Shown here in pieces: positions 1-8,082 of a DNA stretch of 64,000 nt. The notes beneath the pieces are model-generated. The model saw nothing but the letters and a program-made list of their open reading frames with translations, did not search any database and was not told the DNA's origin. Location of the stretch: NCBI GenBank assembly GCA_963829505.1, contig CAWHIL010000001.1:1736001-1800000 (forward strand), in the 5' to 3' direction. The translations under genes and the position numbers were made by a program. Position 1 is the first letter of the stretch, and each line of letters starts with the position of its first letter. Source of the stretch: Roseiarcus sp963829505. Lineage in GTDB: Bacteria > Pseudomonadota > Alphaproteobacteria > Rhizobiales > Beijerinckiaceae.

Positions 1-330
1 ATGGTGCGGCAGTGGCAGGAGCTTCTGCACGGCGGACGCTATTCGGAGAGCTACACCGATTCGCTGCCCGACTTCGTCAAGCTCGCCGAGGCTTTTGGCG
101 CGCACGGGATCCGTTGCGACGACCCCGCCAACCTCGATGCGGCGATCAAGGAGATGATCGATACGCCGAAGGCGGTGATCTTCGACTGCGTCGTCGATCA
201 GAAGGAGAACTGCTTCCCGATGATCCCGTCGGGCAAGGCGCACAACGAGATGATCCTGGCCGAGCTCGAGGACGACGCCGGAATCGAGCTCGGCAACGTC
301 ATCGACGAGAAAGGCAAGATGCTCGTCTGA
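1..330 (+). CDS. ilvB: Acetolactate synthase large subunit, C-terminal fragment
   Basis: Last 109 residues of the thiamine-diphosphate-dependent catalytic subunit of acetolactate synthase, first common step of valine, leucine and isoleucine synthesis. The frame is open at the window edge, so the gene starts upstream. The C-terminal signature with YTDSLPDFVKLAEAFG and the ending KENCFPMIPSGKAHNEM is characteristic of IlvB/IlvI. The regulatory subunit normally follows directly. Here a dehydratase gene and two palindromic repeats lie between them. The internal ATG at base 1 is not expected to be the true start. Confidence 0.93.
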   Translation: MVRQWQELLHGGRYSESYTDSLPDFVKLAEAFGAHGIRCDDPANLDAAIKEMIDTPKAVIFDCVVDQKENCFPMIPSGKAHNEMILAELEDDAGIELGNVIDEKGKMLV

Positions 331-334
331 GTTT

Positions 335-452
335 CCCCTCTCCCTCCGGGAGAGGGGTCAGGGGCGAGGGTTCGGTGCGCCAATCGTCGAAGCTTGGCGC
401 TTCGACCCCTCATCCGGCCCTTCGCGCCACCTTCTCCCCGAGGGAGAAGGGG
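335..452. repeat. Palindromic intergenic repeat with two hairpins
   Basis: Two strong hairpins bracket the gap between ilvB and the dehydratase gene. One has a perfect 10-bp stem (CCCCTCTCCC/GGGAGAGGGG, 335-357). The other has a perfect 9-bp stem (CCTTCTCCC/GGGAGAAGG, 430-450). The two halves are imperfect inverted copies of one another, as in bipartite palindromic elements. It could act as a transcript-processing or attenuation site in the ilv operon; that role is inference. Confidence 0.75.
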
Positions 453-482
453 CGGTCATAACCAGCTTTGCAGGCCACTCTC

Positions 483-1457
483 ATGTTCACCCTCGACGAC
501 CTCCGCGACGCGCACGACCTCGTGCTGAGGACGCTCGCGCCGACGCCCGCCATCGCCTGGCCGCTGATCGCCGCGCGGCTCGGAACGGACGTCGTCGTCA
601 AGCACGAGAACCATCTCCCGACCGGCGCCTTCAAGGTGCGTGGCGGCCTGACCTTTTGCGACGCCCTCCGTCGCCGGGAACCGCACGTCGGGGGTATCGT
701 CTCCGCGACGCGGGGCAACCACGGCCAGAGCCTCGCCTTCGCCGGCCGGCGCGCGGGCCTGACCGTCACCATCGTCGCGCCGACCGGCAATTCGCGCGAG
801 AAGAACGCCGCGATGCGGGCGCTGGGCGCCGACCTCATCGAAAGCGGGACGGACTTTCAGGCCTCGCGCGAGGAGGCGGCGCGGCTTGCGGCCGAGCGCG
901 ACCTGCACATGGTCCCCTCATTCCACCACGACCTCGTGCGTGGCGTCGCGACTTACGGGCTCGAGCTTCTCGACGCGCATCCCGACCTCGACGTGCTTTA
1001 CGTCCCGATCGGCCAGGGCTCGGGGATTTGCGGCTGCATCGCCGCGCGCGACGCGCTGGGTCTGAAGACCGAGATCGTCGGCGTCCAGGCCGCCGGCGCG
1101 CCGACCTACGCGCTCTCCTTCGCCGCCGGCCGGCCGATCTCGATCAACGTCGCCGACACGCTCGCCGACGGCATGGCGACGCGTGTCCCCGACGCGGAGG
1201 CGCTCGCGATCATCCTCAAGGGCGCCGCGCGCGTCGTGACCGTCACGGACGACGAGATCGCCGCAGCGGTCCGAGCCTATTGGACCGACACGCACAATCT
1301 CGCCGAAGGCGCGGGCGCGGCGCCGCTCGCTGCGGCGCTGAAGGAGCGGGCGCGCCTCGCCGGCCGAAAGGTCGGCCTCGTGCTCTCGGGCGGCAACATC
1401 GATTTCGCTCTCTTCCAAAGCTGGGTGGCGGCGGCGCCGAACGCCGCCGCCGCCTGA
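483..1457 (+). CDS. Threonine/serine dehydratase-type PLP enzyme
   Basis: A 324-residue fold-type II PLP enzyme. The motif PTGAFKVRGG (near residue 45) carries the Schiff-base lysine, and SATRGNHGQSLA is the substrate-loop motif of the threonine dehydratase family. A glycine-rich LSGGN near the C-terminus is also present. It lacks the C-terminal ACT-like regulatory domain of biosynthetic IlvA, so it resembles the short dehydratases. Its position between the acetolactate synthase subunits suggests supply of 2-oxobutyrate for isoleucine. A related dehydratase with another hydroxy-amino acid substrate is equally possible. The ATG at 483 is preferred over the TTG at 468. Confidence 0.85.
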   Translation: MFTLDDLRDAHDLVLRTLAPTPAIAWPLIAARLGTDVVVKHENHLPTGAFKVRGGLTFCDALRRREPHVGGIVSATRGNHGQSLAFAGRRAGLTVTIVAPTGNSREKNAAMRALGADLIESGTDFQASREEAARLAAERDLHMVPSFHHDLVRGVATYGLELLDAHPDLDVLYVPIGQGSGICGCIAARDALGLKTEIVGVQAAGAPTYALSFAAGRPISINVADTLADGMATRVPDAEALAIILKGAARVVTVTDDEIAAAVRAYWTDTHNLAEGAGAAPLAAALKERARLAGRKVGLVLSGGNIDFALFQSWVAAAPNAAAA

Positions 1458-1483
1458 AGCGGGAGATCGAGATTTTCATGGAC

Positions 1484-1541
1484 CGTCATTGCGAGGAGCG
1501 ACCCCCGGGTCCGAGCCCGGGGGGACGAAGCAATCCAGCCG
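1484..1541. repeat. Palindromic repeat, GTCATTGCGAGGAGC family
   Basis: Short palindromic element starting GTCATTGCGAGGAGC and ending near GAAGCAATCC. It has a central 8-bp perfect stem (CCCCCGGG/CCCGGGGG, 1502-1509 with 1516-1523). A relative with both ends inverted lies at 10982-11047. It occupies the gap before the small acetolactate synthase subunit, so both gaps flanking the dehydratase carry repeats. Confidence 0.7.
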
Positions 1542-1602
1542 CCGCGCTTGCGGTAGATTCGCTTACGCTCGCAAGGACGGATGCAGAATTGGAGGCAATG
1601 AC

Positions 1603-2158
1603 ATGTCGAGACACCAGACCGCGCCGCTTTCCCCCTATTCCGCCGCGCCCGCGCGCTCGCAGGTCGAGACGCATACGCTCTCGGTGCTCGTCGACAACGA
1701 GCCCGGCGTCCTGGCGCGCGTCGTCGGCCTCTTTTCCGGCCGCGGCTACAATATCGAGAGTTCTCACGGTCGCCGAGGTGGCGCACGAGCGCCATCTCTC
1801 GCGCATGACCATCGTCACTTCGGGCACGCCCGAGACGATCGAGCAGATCCGTCATCAGCTCGAGCGCCTGGTCCCAATTCACAGCGTCAAGGACTTGACC
1901 TCGACGGTGCGGGCGATTGAGCGCGAACTCGCCATGATCAAGGTGCGGGGCAGGGGCGAGAACCGGGTCGAGGCGATGAATCTCGCGGAAGCCTTCCGCG
2001 CCAAGGTGATCGACGCGACCGTCGAAAGCTTCATCTTCGAACTGACCGGCGCGCCGCAGAAGATCGACGACTTCGTCGACCTCATGCGCCCCCTGGGCCT
2101 GGTCGAAGTGTCGCGCACCGGCGTCGCCGCCATCTCGCGCGGTCCCGATCCGATCTGA
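1603..2158 (+). pseudogene. ilvN: Acetolactate synthase small (regulatory) subunit, split by a +1 frameshift
   Basis: Regulatory subunit of acetolactate synthase with an N-terminal ACT domain that mediates valine feedback. The ATG at 1603 has a GGAGG seven bases upstream. The first frame reads through VLVDNEPGVLARVVGLFSG and RGYNIES. The continuation LTVAEVAHERHLSRMTIVTSG lies in another frame, as does the rest to the stop at 2158. One extra T at 1761-1762 (AGAGTTCTC, where AGAGTCTC restores the frame) explains the break. The remainder is intact, including the conserved C-terminal domain. An assembly error is more likely than loss of an essential regulator. Restored length is about 184 residues. 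Confidence 0.9.
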
Positions 2159-2165
2159 TAGGGAC

Positions 2166-2190
2166 TTCCGGCTTCCGAGAGTTGCCGGAA
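2166..2190 (+). terminator. Possible hairpin downstream of ilvN
   Basis: A 7-bp perfect stem (TTCCGGC/GCCGGAA) with an 11-base loop starts eight bases after the ilvN stop. No T run follows, so intrinsic termination is uncertain. It marks the boundary between the high-GC ilv genes and the low-GC island. Confidence 0.35.
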
Positions 2191-2260
2191 AACAGAAGCC
2201 TAACCGAGGCGGTGGCTGATCAAAGCGGTCATTGCACGTTCCCAGGAAAAATCACGGAAT

Positions 2261-2825
2261 TCAAAGTACGGACTCATTGACGTCTATGCTTTTTCTGCAC
2301 CCAAATGGATCTTGTTTCTGAATGGCAGCGACAGTAGTCTTCAAAAGGGTAAGAAGCTTATGGTCAAAAACGTCCGGCAGGTCGCTTCGATCGAATTTAT
2401 CCCTGACAATGACTTCATAACCGTCCCAATTCGGGTTCAAGTTAGCCTTTCGCAGTGTCTGCATGAGCTTTTCCCGTAGCTTCCGATCGATTCCAGCAAA
2501 CGCTACAACAATATAAGGCACCCCACCTTCTATGTGAACGCCAACGTAAGTGTAGATCTTTTTCGTTCTGTACTCAATTGCTACCCAAGCCCACATAGTG
2601 TTGGGGTCTAACTCATTAATTTCCTCGAACTCCGGTGATTTTTTATATCGTCTCTCCGAGACGAAAGCTTCTCCGCTAATTGCATTACTGATCTCACTCT
2701 TTAAAGATTCTGAAACTACGGCAAATACCTGATCTACAATCATTACGATCAAATCTTTCGACAGCGAACAAAGCTTGACTGTAGTGCTTTATCCCAGTCA
2801 GAAAGAAGTCATTCTCAACGGTCAT
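2261..2825 (-). pseudogene. Uncharacterised partner of the PD-(D/E)XK protein, probably one gene split by a +1 frameshift
   Basis: I do not recognise this family. The start codon at 2825 overlaps the stop of the upstream nuclease-like gene (TAATG), which indicates translational coupling. That frame reads MTVENDFFLTGIKHYSQALF and dies at 2694. The downstream frame holds 160 good residues (2261-2752) with mixed alpha/beta character. Removing one T of the TTT at 2756-2758 (A on the coding strand) fuses them into about 187 residues with a natural reading across the join. As it stands, only the 3' part from about 2752 is continuously open. Base composition is clearly more AT-rich than the flanking genes. 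Function unknown; the pairing suggests the two proteins work together. Confidence 0.6.
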
Positions 2826-3565
2826 TACGCCTCTCCGATAATTTGAGTTAGGTACTCGACCTGCCTCATGCTCCCTTTCGATATTCTTAGCAAAAACTGC
2901 TCCACAATAGCACAAAATAACAACATTAAAGCCTGATCGAGACTTCCATTGGGATTAGAGATTATCCATCGTCGTATGTTTACACAAAGCTTCTCCCAAG
3001 AGAGCGCCCAAAAATTGTCGTAGTATTGATCATTGTGGCCCATGACTATAAGAATAGCCTCAACATCTCTATACCCTAGTTTTTGTATTATTGAGTTTCT
3101 ATAGTTAACCAGCGGAGTAAGATCAGCGTGTTCGGCATCAGATACCTTGGACTCGATGAGCCACGCCTTTTTCGCATCTGGAAACTCGATTAGTATGTCC
3201 GTGCGGCCCGATTGGCCAGGTGCGCCTCCCGCTACCCACTCCTCGCGTGTAATCACCGCTCGGTGTGCTCCTCCGGGGTTGTCCCCAATTTGGATACGTG
3301 ACTCAAATAGAGCGACGCATAAAGCAATCGGTTGAGTTGACTGCGCGAGCGCGAGTTCCAGTGTCCAAGCAAGCCAATCACTCAAAGCGTTTTCATTCAG
3401 TTCCTTAAGTTGGCGGTTGGTCGGCACGGACAGGACAAACGGGTCAAGACAAACACCGAGAAGGTCACCGCTCTTTTTAAGTTGTCGCAATGCGAATTTG
3501 CTCAGTTCCTGCGCCGCCACGTAGAAATCAATAGCGTCAAGAAATGGATTTGACTGGAATTGCAT
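2825..3565 (-). CDS. PD-(D/E)XK nuclease-like protein
   Basis: 246 residues. The stretch around residues 121-141 shows the PD-(D/E)XK active-site pattern: D123 in RTDILIEF, then E138 and K140 in AWLIESKV. The upstream helix NENALSDWLAWTLE (residues 57-70) is placed like the first conserved helix of this superfamily. Overall it resembles the PDDEXK_4-type proteins found in restriction and defence contexts; that assignment is by eye. The gene is AT-rich in an otherwise very GC-rich window and is followed by an overlapping partner gene, consistent with horizontal transfer as a two-gene unit. Target and biological role are not evident. Confidence 0.65.
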   Translation of the reverse strand: MQFQSNPFLDAIDFYVAAQELSKFALRQLKKSGDLLGVCLDPFVLSVPTNRQLKELNENALSDWLAWTLELALAQSTQPIALCVALFESRIQIGDNPGGAHRAVITREEWVAGGAPGQSGRTDILIEFPDAKKAWLIESKVSDAEHADLTPLVNYRNSIIQKLGYRDVEAILIVMGHNDQYYDNFWALSWEKLCVNIRRWIISNPNGSLDQALMLLFCAIVEQFLLRISKGSMRQVEYLTQIIGEA

Positions 3566-3698
3566 CTTTAATTCCTCTTCAGGCAGCCGCCCTTGCGCAT
3601 TTTCCCAACCCTCTCCGTCCTCGCCCTAAAGCACGCGAACGCGCCGCCTCGGCTGAGAGTATCACCATCGATGAGATGGAGAACGTTGTCCATGCGTC

Positions 3699-3863
3699 AT
3701 GTTGTATCGCCGAGACGCCGTCGAGGCGGCGTTTGGGCCGCTGGAGCGGATCGAGGACGTGCGGAAAATCCGGTTCCGCCTTCCGGCCCGCCGCATTGGC
3801 AATTTCGCCGCCTCGCAGACGCCGGAGGAGCTGACTGAGCTCAGTCGCCACGCGGGACTGTAG
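3699..3863 (+). CDS. Possible small ORF or gene remnant
   Basis: A 54-codon frame with good amino-acid composition (AFGPLERIEDVRKIRF, ending ELTELSRHAGL) in a 337-base stretch otherwise lacking a gene. No clear ribosome binding site precedes the ATG. In the adjoining frame just upstream, ESITIDEMENVVHAS also reads like protein. The pair could be a short gene broken by a one-base deletion, or a degraded remnant at the edge of the low-GC island. The rest of 3566-3902 holds nothing I can name. Confidence 0.3.
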   Translation: MLYRRDAVEAAFGPLERIEDVRKIRFRLPARRIGNFAASQTPEELTELSRHAGL

Positions 3864-3902
3864 GCGGTCGCCGCCCCGCCCGGCAGGTTCAGCGACCCCG
3901 TC

Positions 3903-4271
3903 CTACGCCTCCATCGGTTCAAACCGCCGGCCGTCCACCCGGAATTCGACCAGGTCGTCTTCATGGTAGAAGGCGATGACGAGCGACAGCGGCTCCTGGA
4001 AATAGGGGCTGCCGGCGCTGAGATCCGTCCCGTCATAGATGGGCGTCGGATACACGGCGGCGACGATCGCCGGCTCGCCGTAGTCAGGCTTCACCTTGTT
4101 CTTGAGCCCGGCCTTCCAGACCACGAACTGGCCCTTGCGGAACTCATGGCGCTCGTCGAGCCGGTCGACAAGCTGCTTCAGGAGACGCTTGCGCGCCTCG
4201 GCGGGATCGTCGCTTTCCGACCCGTCCGCCAGCCGGATCGGCGGAAAGCCGCGTTCGCCTTCACCGGTCAT
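3903..4271 (-). CDS. Conserved hypothetical protein, 122 aa
   Basis: Start chosen at 4271 because GGAG lies a few bases upstream; the frame stays open further but without protein-like sequence. The protein has an acidic N-terminus, a charged helix around residues 25-45 (RKRLLKQLVDRLDERHEF), then a small beta-rich domain with QFVVWKAGLKN and YGEPAIVAAVY. It ends with a segment that looks like an SH3-like or KOW-like barrel. No signal peptide or membrane segment. Function unknown. It is divergent from the GMC oxidoreductase gene. Confidence 0.7.
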   Translation of the reverse strand: MTGEGERGFPPIRLADGSESDDPAEARKRLLKQLVDRLDERHEFRKGQFVVWKAGLKNKVKPDYGEPAIVAAVYPTPIYDGTDLSAGSPYFQEPLSLVIAFYHEDDLVEFRVDGRRFEPMEA

Positions 4272-4419
4272 CGCCCCTGCTCCTTGTTCGTTTGCCGGCT
4301 TACAGTCCCACGCAGCCAAGTCAACTATGGTCACATGTGGAATTGTCGGCGAGGCTTCGGGAGCCCGTCGCCACCTTTGCGCTTGCCGCGCCGGCTTCCG
4401 CCATAGCAAACGAACGGCC

Positions 4420-6082
4420 ATGAGCGGGGACACATACGACTTCGTCATCGTGGGGGCGGGCTCGGCCGGCTGCGTGCTCGCGAGCCGGCTGAGCGAGGAC
4501 GAGCGGCACACCGTGCTGGTGCTGGAGAACGGCGGCTCCGACCGCTCGCCGCTCGTCCAGATGCCGGCGGCGCTCTCGATCCCGATGAACATGAAGACCT
4601 ATGACTGGGGCTACTGGACCGAGCCCGAGGCCCATCTCAACAACCGCCGGCTGCATTGCCCGCGTGGAAAAGTGCTCGGCGGATCGTCGTCGATCAACGG
4701 CCTCGTCTACGCCCGCGGCAATGCGCTCGATTTCGAGCATTGGGTCGAGCAGGGCGCGCGCGGCTGGGCTTACGCCGACGTACTGCCCTATTTCCGCCGC
4801 GCCGAGTCGTTCCGCGGCGGCGCCGACGCCTACCGCGGCGGCGACGGGCCGCTGGCGACGACGCACGGGGCGCGGCACAATCCCCTCTACGAGGCGTTCG
4901 TCGCGGCGGGCCGCGAGGCCGGATACGGCGTCAGCGCCGACCTCAACGGCGAGCGGCAGGAAGGATTCGGCTGGTTCGACATGACGGTCCGGAACGGCGT
5001 CCGCGCCTCGACCGCCAACGCCTATCTGAGGCCGGCGATGAAGCGACAAAACCTCGCCGTCGTCACACGCGCGCTCGCGACCCGCGTCGTGTTCGAGGGC
5101 AGGCGCGCGGTCGGCGTCGCCTACATGCAGGGCGACCGCAAGCAGGTGGCGCGGGCGCGGCGCGAGGTGATCCTGAGCGGCGGGGCGATCAACTCGCCGC
5201 AGCTCCTGAAGCTCTCTGGCGTGGGGCCGGCGGCGGAGCTGCAAAGACTCGGGATCGAGGTCGTCGCGGATCGCGGCGGCGTCGGCGAGAATTTGCAGGA
5301 TCATCTCGAGGTCTACTTCCAGGTCGCCTCGAAAAAACCGATCACGCTCTACGGCCAAACCGGCCTCGTCTCGCGCGCCCTCGTCGGACTCCACTGGCTG
5401 ACGCGCGGCCGCGGGCTCGGCGCGACGAACCACTTCGAGGCGGGCGGCTTCATCCGCTCGCGCGCCGGCGTCCGCTATCCCGACATTCAGCTCCACTTTC
5501 TGCCGATGGCGGTCTCCTACGACGGTTCGGCGCTGGCGAAGGAGCATGGGTTTCAGGCGCATGCCGGCCCGATGCGGTCGAAGAGCAGAGGCTTTGTACG
5601 AACTCGCATCCGCCGACCCGGCGCAGGCGCCGAAGATTCAATTCAACTACATGAGCCATCCCGACGACTGGGCCGACATGCGCGCCTGCGTGCGGCTCGT
5701 TCGCGAGATTTTTTCGCAGAGCGCGTTCGATCCCTATCGTGGACGCGAGATCAGCCCCGGCGCCGAAGCCACGAGCGACGAGGCCATCGACGCCTTTGTG
5801 CGGGAGCGGGCCGAGAGCGCCTACCACCCGTCGTGCACGTGCAAGATGGGGAACGCCGACGATCCCGCCGCCGTGGTCGACCCTGAGACGCGGGTGATCG
5901 GGGTCGAGGCCTTGCGCGTGGTCGACGCCTCGATCATGCCCTCGATCACCAACGGAAACCTCAACGCGCCGACCATCATGCTGGCCGAGAAGGCGGCCGA
6001 CATGATCATGGGCCGCGCCCCCTTGCCCGCCTCCAACGCGCCCTATTTCGTAGCCCCCGACTGGGACACGCGGCAGCGGTGA
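4420..6082 (+). pseudogene. betA: GMC-family FAD oxidoreductase (choline dehydrogenase type), split by a +1 frameshift
   Basis: FAD-dependent alcohol oxidoreductase of the glucose-methanol-choline family, closest in layout to BetA, which oxidises choline to betaine aldehyde. The N-terminal dinucleotide motif VGAGSAGCVLASRL, the GMC signature GKVLGGSSSINGLVYARGN and the C-terminal active-site segment YHPSCTCKMG are all present. The N-terminal frame runs to about base 5600 (KSRGFV); ASADPAQAPKIQFNYMSH and the rest continue in another frame to 6082. Deleting one A at 5601-5602 (CGAACTC) restores a protein of about 553 residues. No betB or choline transporter is adjacent, so the choline substrate is unproven and the symbol is provisional. 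Confidence 0.82.
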
Positions 6083-6096
6083 AGAGCTCCCTTGTA

Positions 6097-6138
6097 GCCG
6101 CGATCGTTGATCGCGGCGACGCGGTCGGCGACCGCGTC
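6097..6138. terminator. Two adjacent perfect hairpins between convergent genes
   Basis: Hairpin 1: GCCGCGATC GTT GATCGCGGC (6097-6117). Hairpin 2: GACGCGGTC GGC GACCGCGTC (6118-6138). Both have 9-bp perfect stems and 3-base loops and abut each other. They lie between the GMC gene (+) and the HIT gene (-). Placement suggests a bidirectional terminator. No T tract is present, so a structural or REP-type role is also possible. Confidence 0.6.
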
Positions 6139-6153
6139 GACAAGGTTCCGCGC

Positions 6154-6582
6154 CTATAGCCCGAGCCCCTTTCGCACCGCCGCTACGAACGCCGCCGCGT
6201 CAGCCTCGCCATAGGGGACCGCCACGCCGAAACCCCACACCGGCCCAGGCCAGGCGGGGTCGCCGGCGCGGCGGGCGACGACATGGACGTGCAACTGCCG
6301 CACAACGTTGCCGAGCGCGCCGACGTTGATCTTGTCGGCGCTCGCATGCGCCTTCAGCCAGTCCGCGGCCCGCGCCGTCTCCTCGACGAGACGCGCCCGG
6401 GCGGCCGCGTCGAGGTCGCTCAGTTCGATCAAACTCTCGCGCCTCGGCACGAGGATCAGCCACGGCCAGCGGGCGTCTTTCATCACGAGCACGCGGCAGA
6501 GCGCGAAATCGCCGACAACCTGCGTATCCCGCTCGAGCCGCGCGTCGAGGGCGAAGGTCACGCAGCCCACGCTGTCCCGCAT
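6154..6582 (-). CDS. HIT-family protein
   Basis: 142-residue member of the histidine triad superfamily, small nucleotide hydrolases or transferases. The triad region reads RQLHVHVVARR near residue 95, and an upstream WPWLILVPRR matches the HIT beta strand. The start at 6582 overlaps the end of deoB by 25 bases, so the two are probably cotranslated. Physical linkage to a nucleoside-catabolism gene fits a nucleotide substrate. The third histidine position is not histidine here, so activity may be altered. Confidence 0.85.
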   Translation of the reverse strand: MRDSVGCVTFALDARLERDTQVVGDFALCRVLVMKDARWPWLILVPRRESLIELSDLDAAARARLVEETARAADWLKAHASADKINVGALGNVVRQLHVHVVARRAGDPAWPGPVWGFGVAVPYGEADAAAFVAAVRKGLGL

Positions 6583-7790
6583 GCGCCCTTCGGCAGGCCG
6601 AGTTTTTGCGCGATCGTCTCCGCGATGTCGGCGAAGGTCGCGCGTCTGCCGATTGGCCCTGCCGGCGCGCCGGCGCCGAAGGCGACGATCGGCACGTGCT
6701 CGCGCGTGTGGTCGAAGCCCTTGTAGGTCGGGTCGTTGCCGTGGTCGGCCGTGATCAGGCAATAATCGTCCGGGCGCATCGCCCGCTCGATCTCGGGCAG
6801 GCGCCGGTCGAACGCCTCGAGGCAGGCGGCGAAGCCCGGAACGTCGCGGCGATGGCCCCATTCGGTGTCGAAATCGACGAGGTTGACGAAGATGAGGGCG
6901 CCGTCGGGCGTGTCTTTCAGCGCCTCGATGAGAAGATCGACGTTGCCGTCGTTGCTCTTGCCCTTGATCTCGGTTCCCGTGTTGCGATGGGCGAAGATGT
7001 CGCCGACCTTGCCGATCGACACGATCGCGCGCCGGGCTTCCGCCGCGCGCTCGAGCAGATTGCCGGCGGGCGGCGGCACGGCGAAGTCCTTGCGGTTCGG
7101 CGTGCGCGCGAAGTCCTTCGCGCTCTTGCCCACGAACGGCCGGGCGATCACCCGGCCGACGTTCAGGGGATCGCATAAAATCCGCGCCGTGCGGCAGAGG
7201 GCGTAGAGCCGCTCGAGGCCGAAGGCCTCTTCGTGCGCGGCGATCTGGAACACCGAATCGGCGGAGGTGTAGCAGATGGGCTTGCCCGTCCGCACATGGC
7301 TCTCGCCGAGTTCCTCGATGATCGCGGTGCCGGAGGCGCGCGTGTTTCCGAGAATGCCGGGAAGGCCGGCTCGCGCGATCAGCGCGTCCGTCAGCGCAGC
7401 CGGGAAGGCGGGAACCGCATCGGGGAAATAGCCCCAGTCGAACGTGACCGGCGTCCCGGCGATCTCCCAGTGGCCGGACGGCGTATCCTTGCCGCGCGAG
7501 GTCTCGACGCCATAGCCCCACTGGCCGCGCGGCGTAAACGCGAGGTCGAAGCCAGGGGGCGCACGGCCCGTAGAGCCGCGCATGGCGTGGACGAGGCCGA
7601 GGCCGGCGAGGTTCGGGACGCTCAGCGGCCCTAGTCTGAGCCCATGTCGATTGCCCAGCCCGAGCGCGCACGCCTCCGCGATGTGGCCGAGCGTATCCGA
7701 CCCCTCGTCGCCGTAAGCCGCCGCGTCCTCGGCGCCGCCGCAGCCGACCGAATCGAGAACGAGAAGAATGGCGCGTGTCATGGGGCGCAT
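6558..7790 (-). CDS. deoB: Phosphopentomutase
   Basis: Interconverts ribose-1-phosphate and ribose-5-phosphate (and the deoxy forms) in nucleoside salvage. 410 residues, normal length for DeoB. Alkaline-phosphatase-superfamily metal motifs are visible: LVLDSVGCGGAEDA at the N-terminus with the metal-binding aspartate, PSGHWEIAG in the middle, and TADHGNDPTYKGFDHTREHVP near the C-terminus. Two in-frame ATGs (7790, 7781) are possible starts. The HIT gene overlaps its 3' end. No other deo genes are visible. Confidence 0.95.
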   Translation of the reverse strand: MRPMTRAILLVLDSVGCGGAEDAAAYGDEGSDTLGHIAEACALGLGNRHGLRLGPLSVPNLAGLGLVHAMRGSTGRAPPGFDLAFTPRGQWGYGVETSRGKDTPSGHWEIAGTPVTFDWGYFPDAVPAFPAALTDALIARAGLPGILGNTRASGTAIIEELGESHVRTGKPICYTSADSVFQIAAHEEAFGLERLYALCRTARILCDPLNVGRVIARPFVGKSAKDFARTPNRKDFAVPPPAGNLLERAAEARRAIVSIGKVGDIFAHRNTGTEIKGKSNDGNVDLLIEALKDTPDGALIFVNLVDFDTEWGHRRDVPGFAACLEAFDRRLPEIERAMRPDDYCLITADHGNDPTYKGFDHTREHVPIVAFGAGAPAGPIGRRATFADIAETIAQKLGLPKGACGTAWAA

Positions 7791-7823
7791 CCTAACCCGG
7801 ACGCCGACCCAAATTCACCCCCC

Positions 7824-8023
7824 CCTCATCCTGAGGAGCGAGGCGAAGCCTCGCGGTCGCTACCCTCATCCTGAGGAGCGAGGCGACCTCGCGGTCACGC
7901 TACCCTCATCCTGAGGAGCGAGGCGAAGCCTCGCGTCTCGAAGGATGCTCCAGGAGGCGGCGCCGTTCGCGCGGACTGGATCGTCCTTCGAGACGCCCGC
8001 TTCGCGGGCTCCTCAGGACGAGG
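7824..8023. repeat. Palindromic repeat family A, copy with triplicated left arm
   Basis: The left arm CCTCATCCTGAGGAGC occurs three times with exact 40-bp spacing (7824, 7864, 7904). It is followed by GCGTCTCGAAGGAT, a spacer, GTCCTTCGAGACGC and the inverted right arm GGCTCCTCAGGACGAGG ending at 8023. Other copies lie at 9730-9825, 15553-15652 (inside alr) and 16707-16809. It fills the gap between yejF and deoB. Confidence 0.85.
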
Positions 8024-8082
8024 TTCGAGAGCGTCGGCTCACGGCGTTGCTTCTCGGGACGAGGTTCGGTGGAATGATCCCC

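Noticed and set aside
656..2158. Long 500-residue open frame through the dehydratase and ilvN
   Set aside because: Only its last part (from about 1763) is protein-like and belongs to ilvN; the rest is an arginine-rich shadow frame.
7824..7943. Three regular repeats considered as a CRISPR array
   Set aside because: The 40-bp period has no unique spacers of constant length between identical repeats; these are palindromic element arms, and no cas genes are present.
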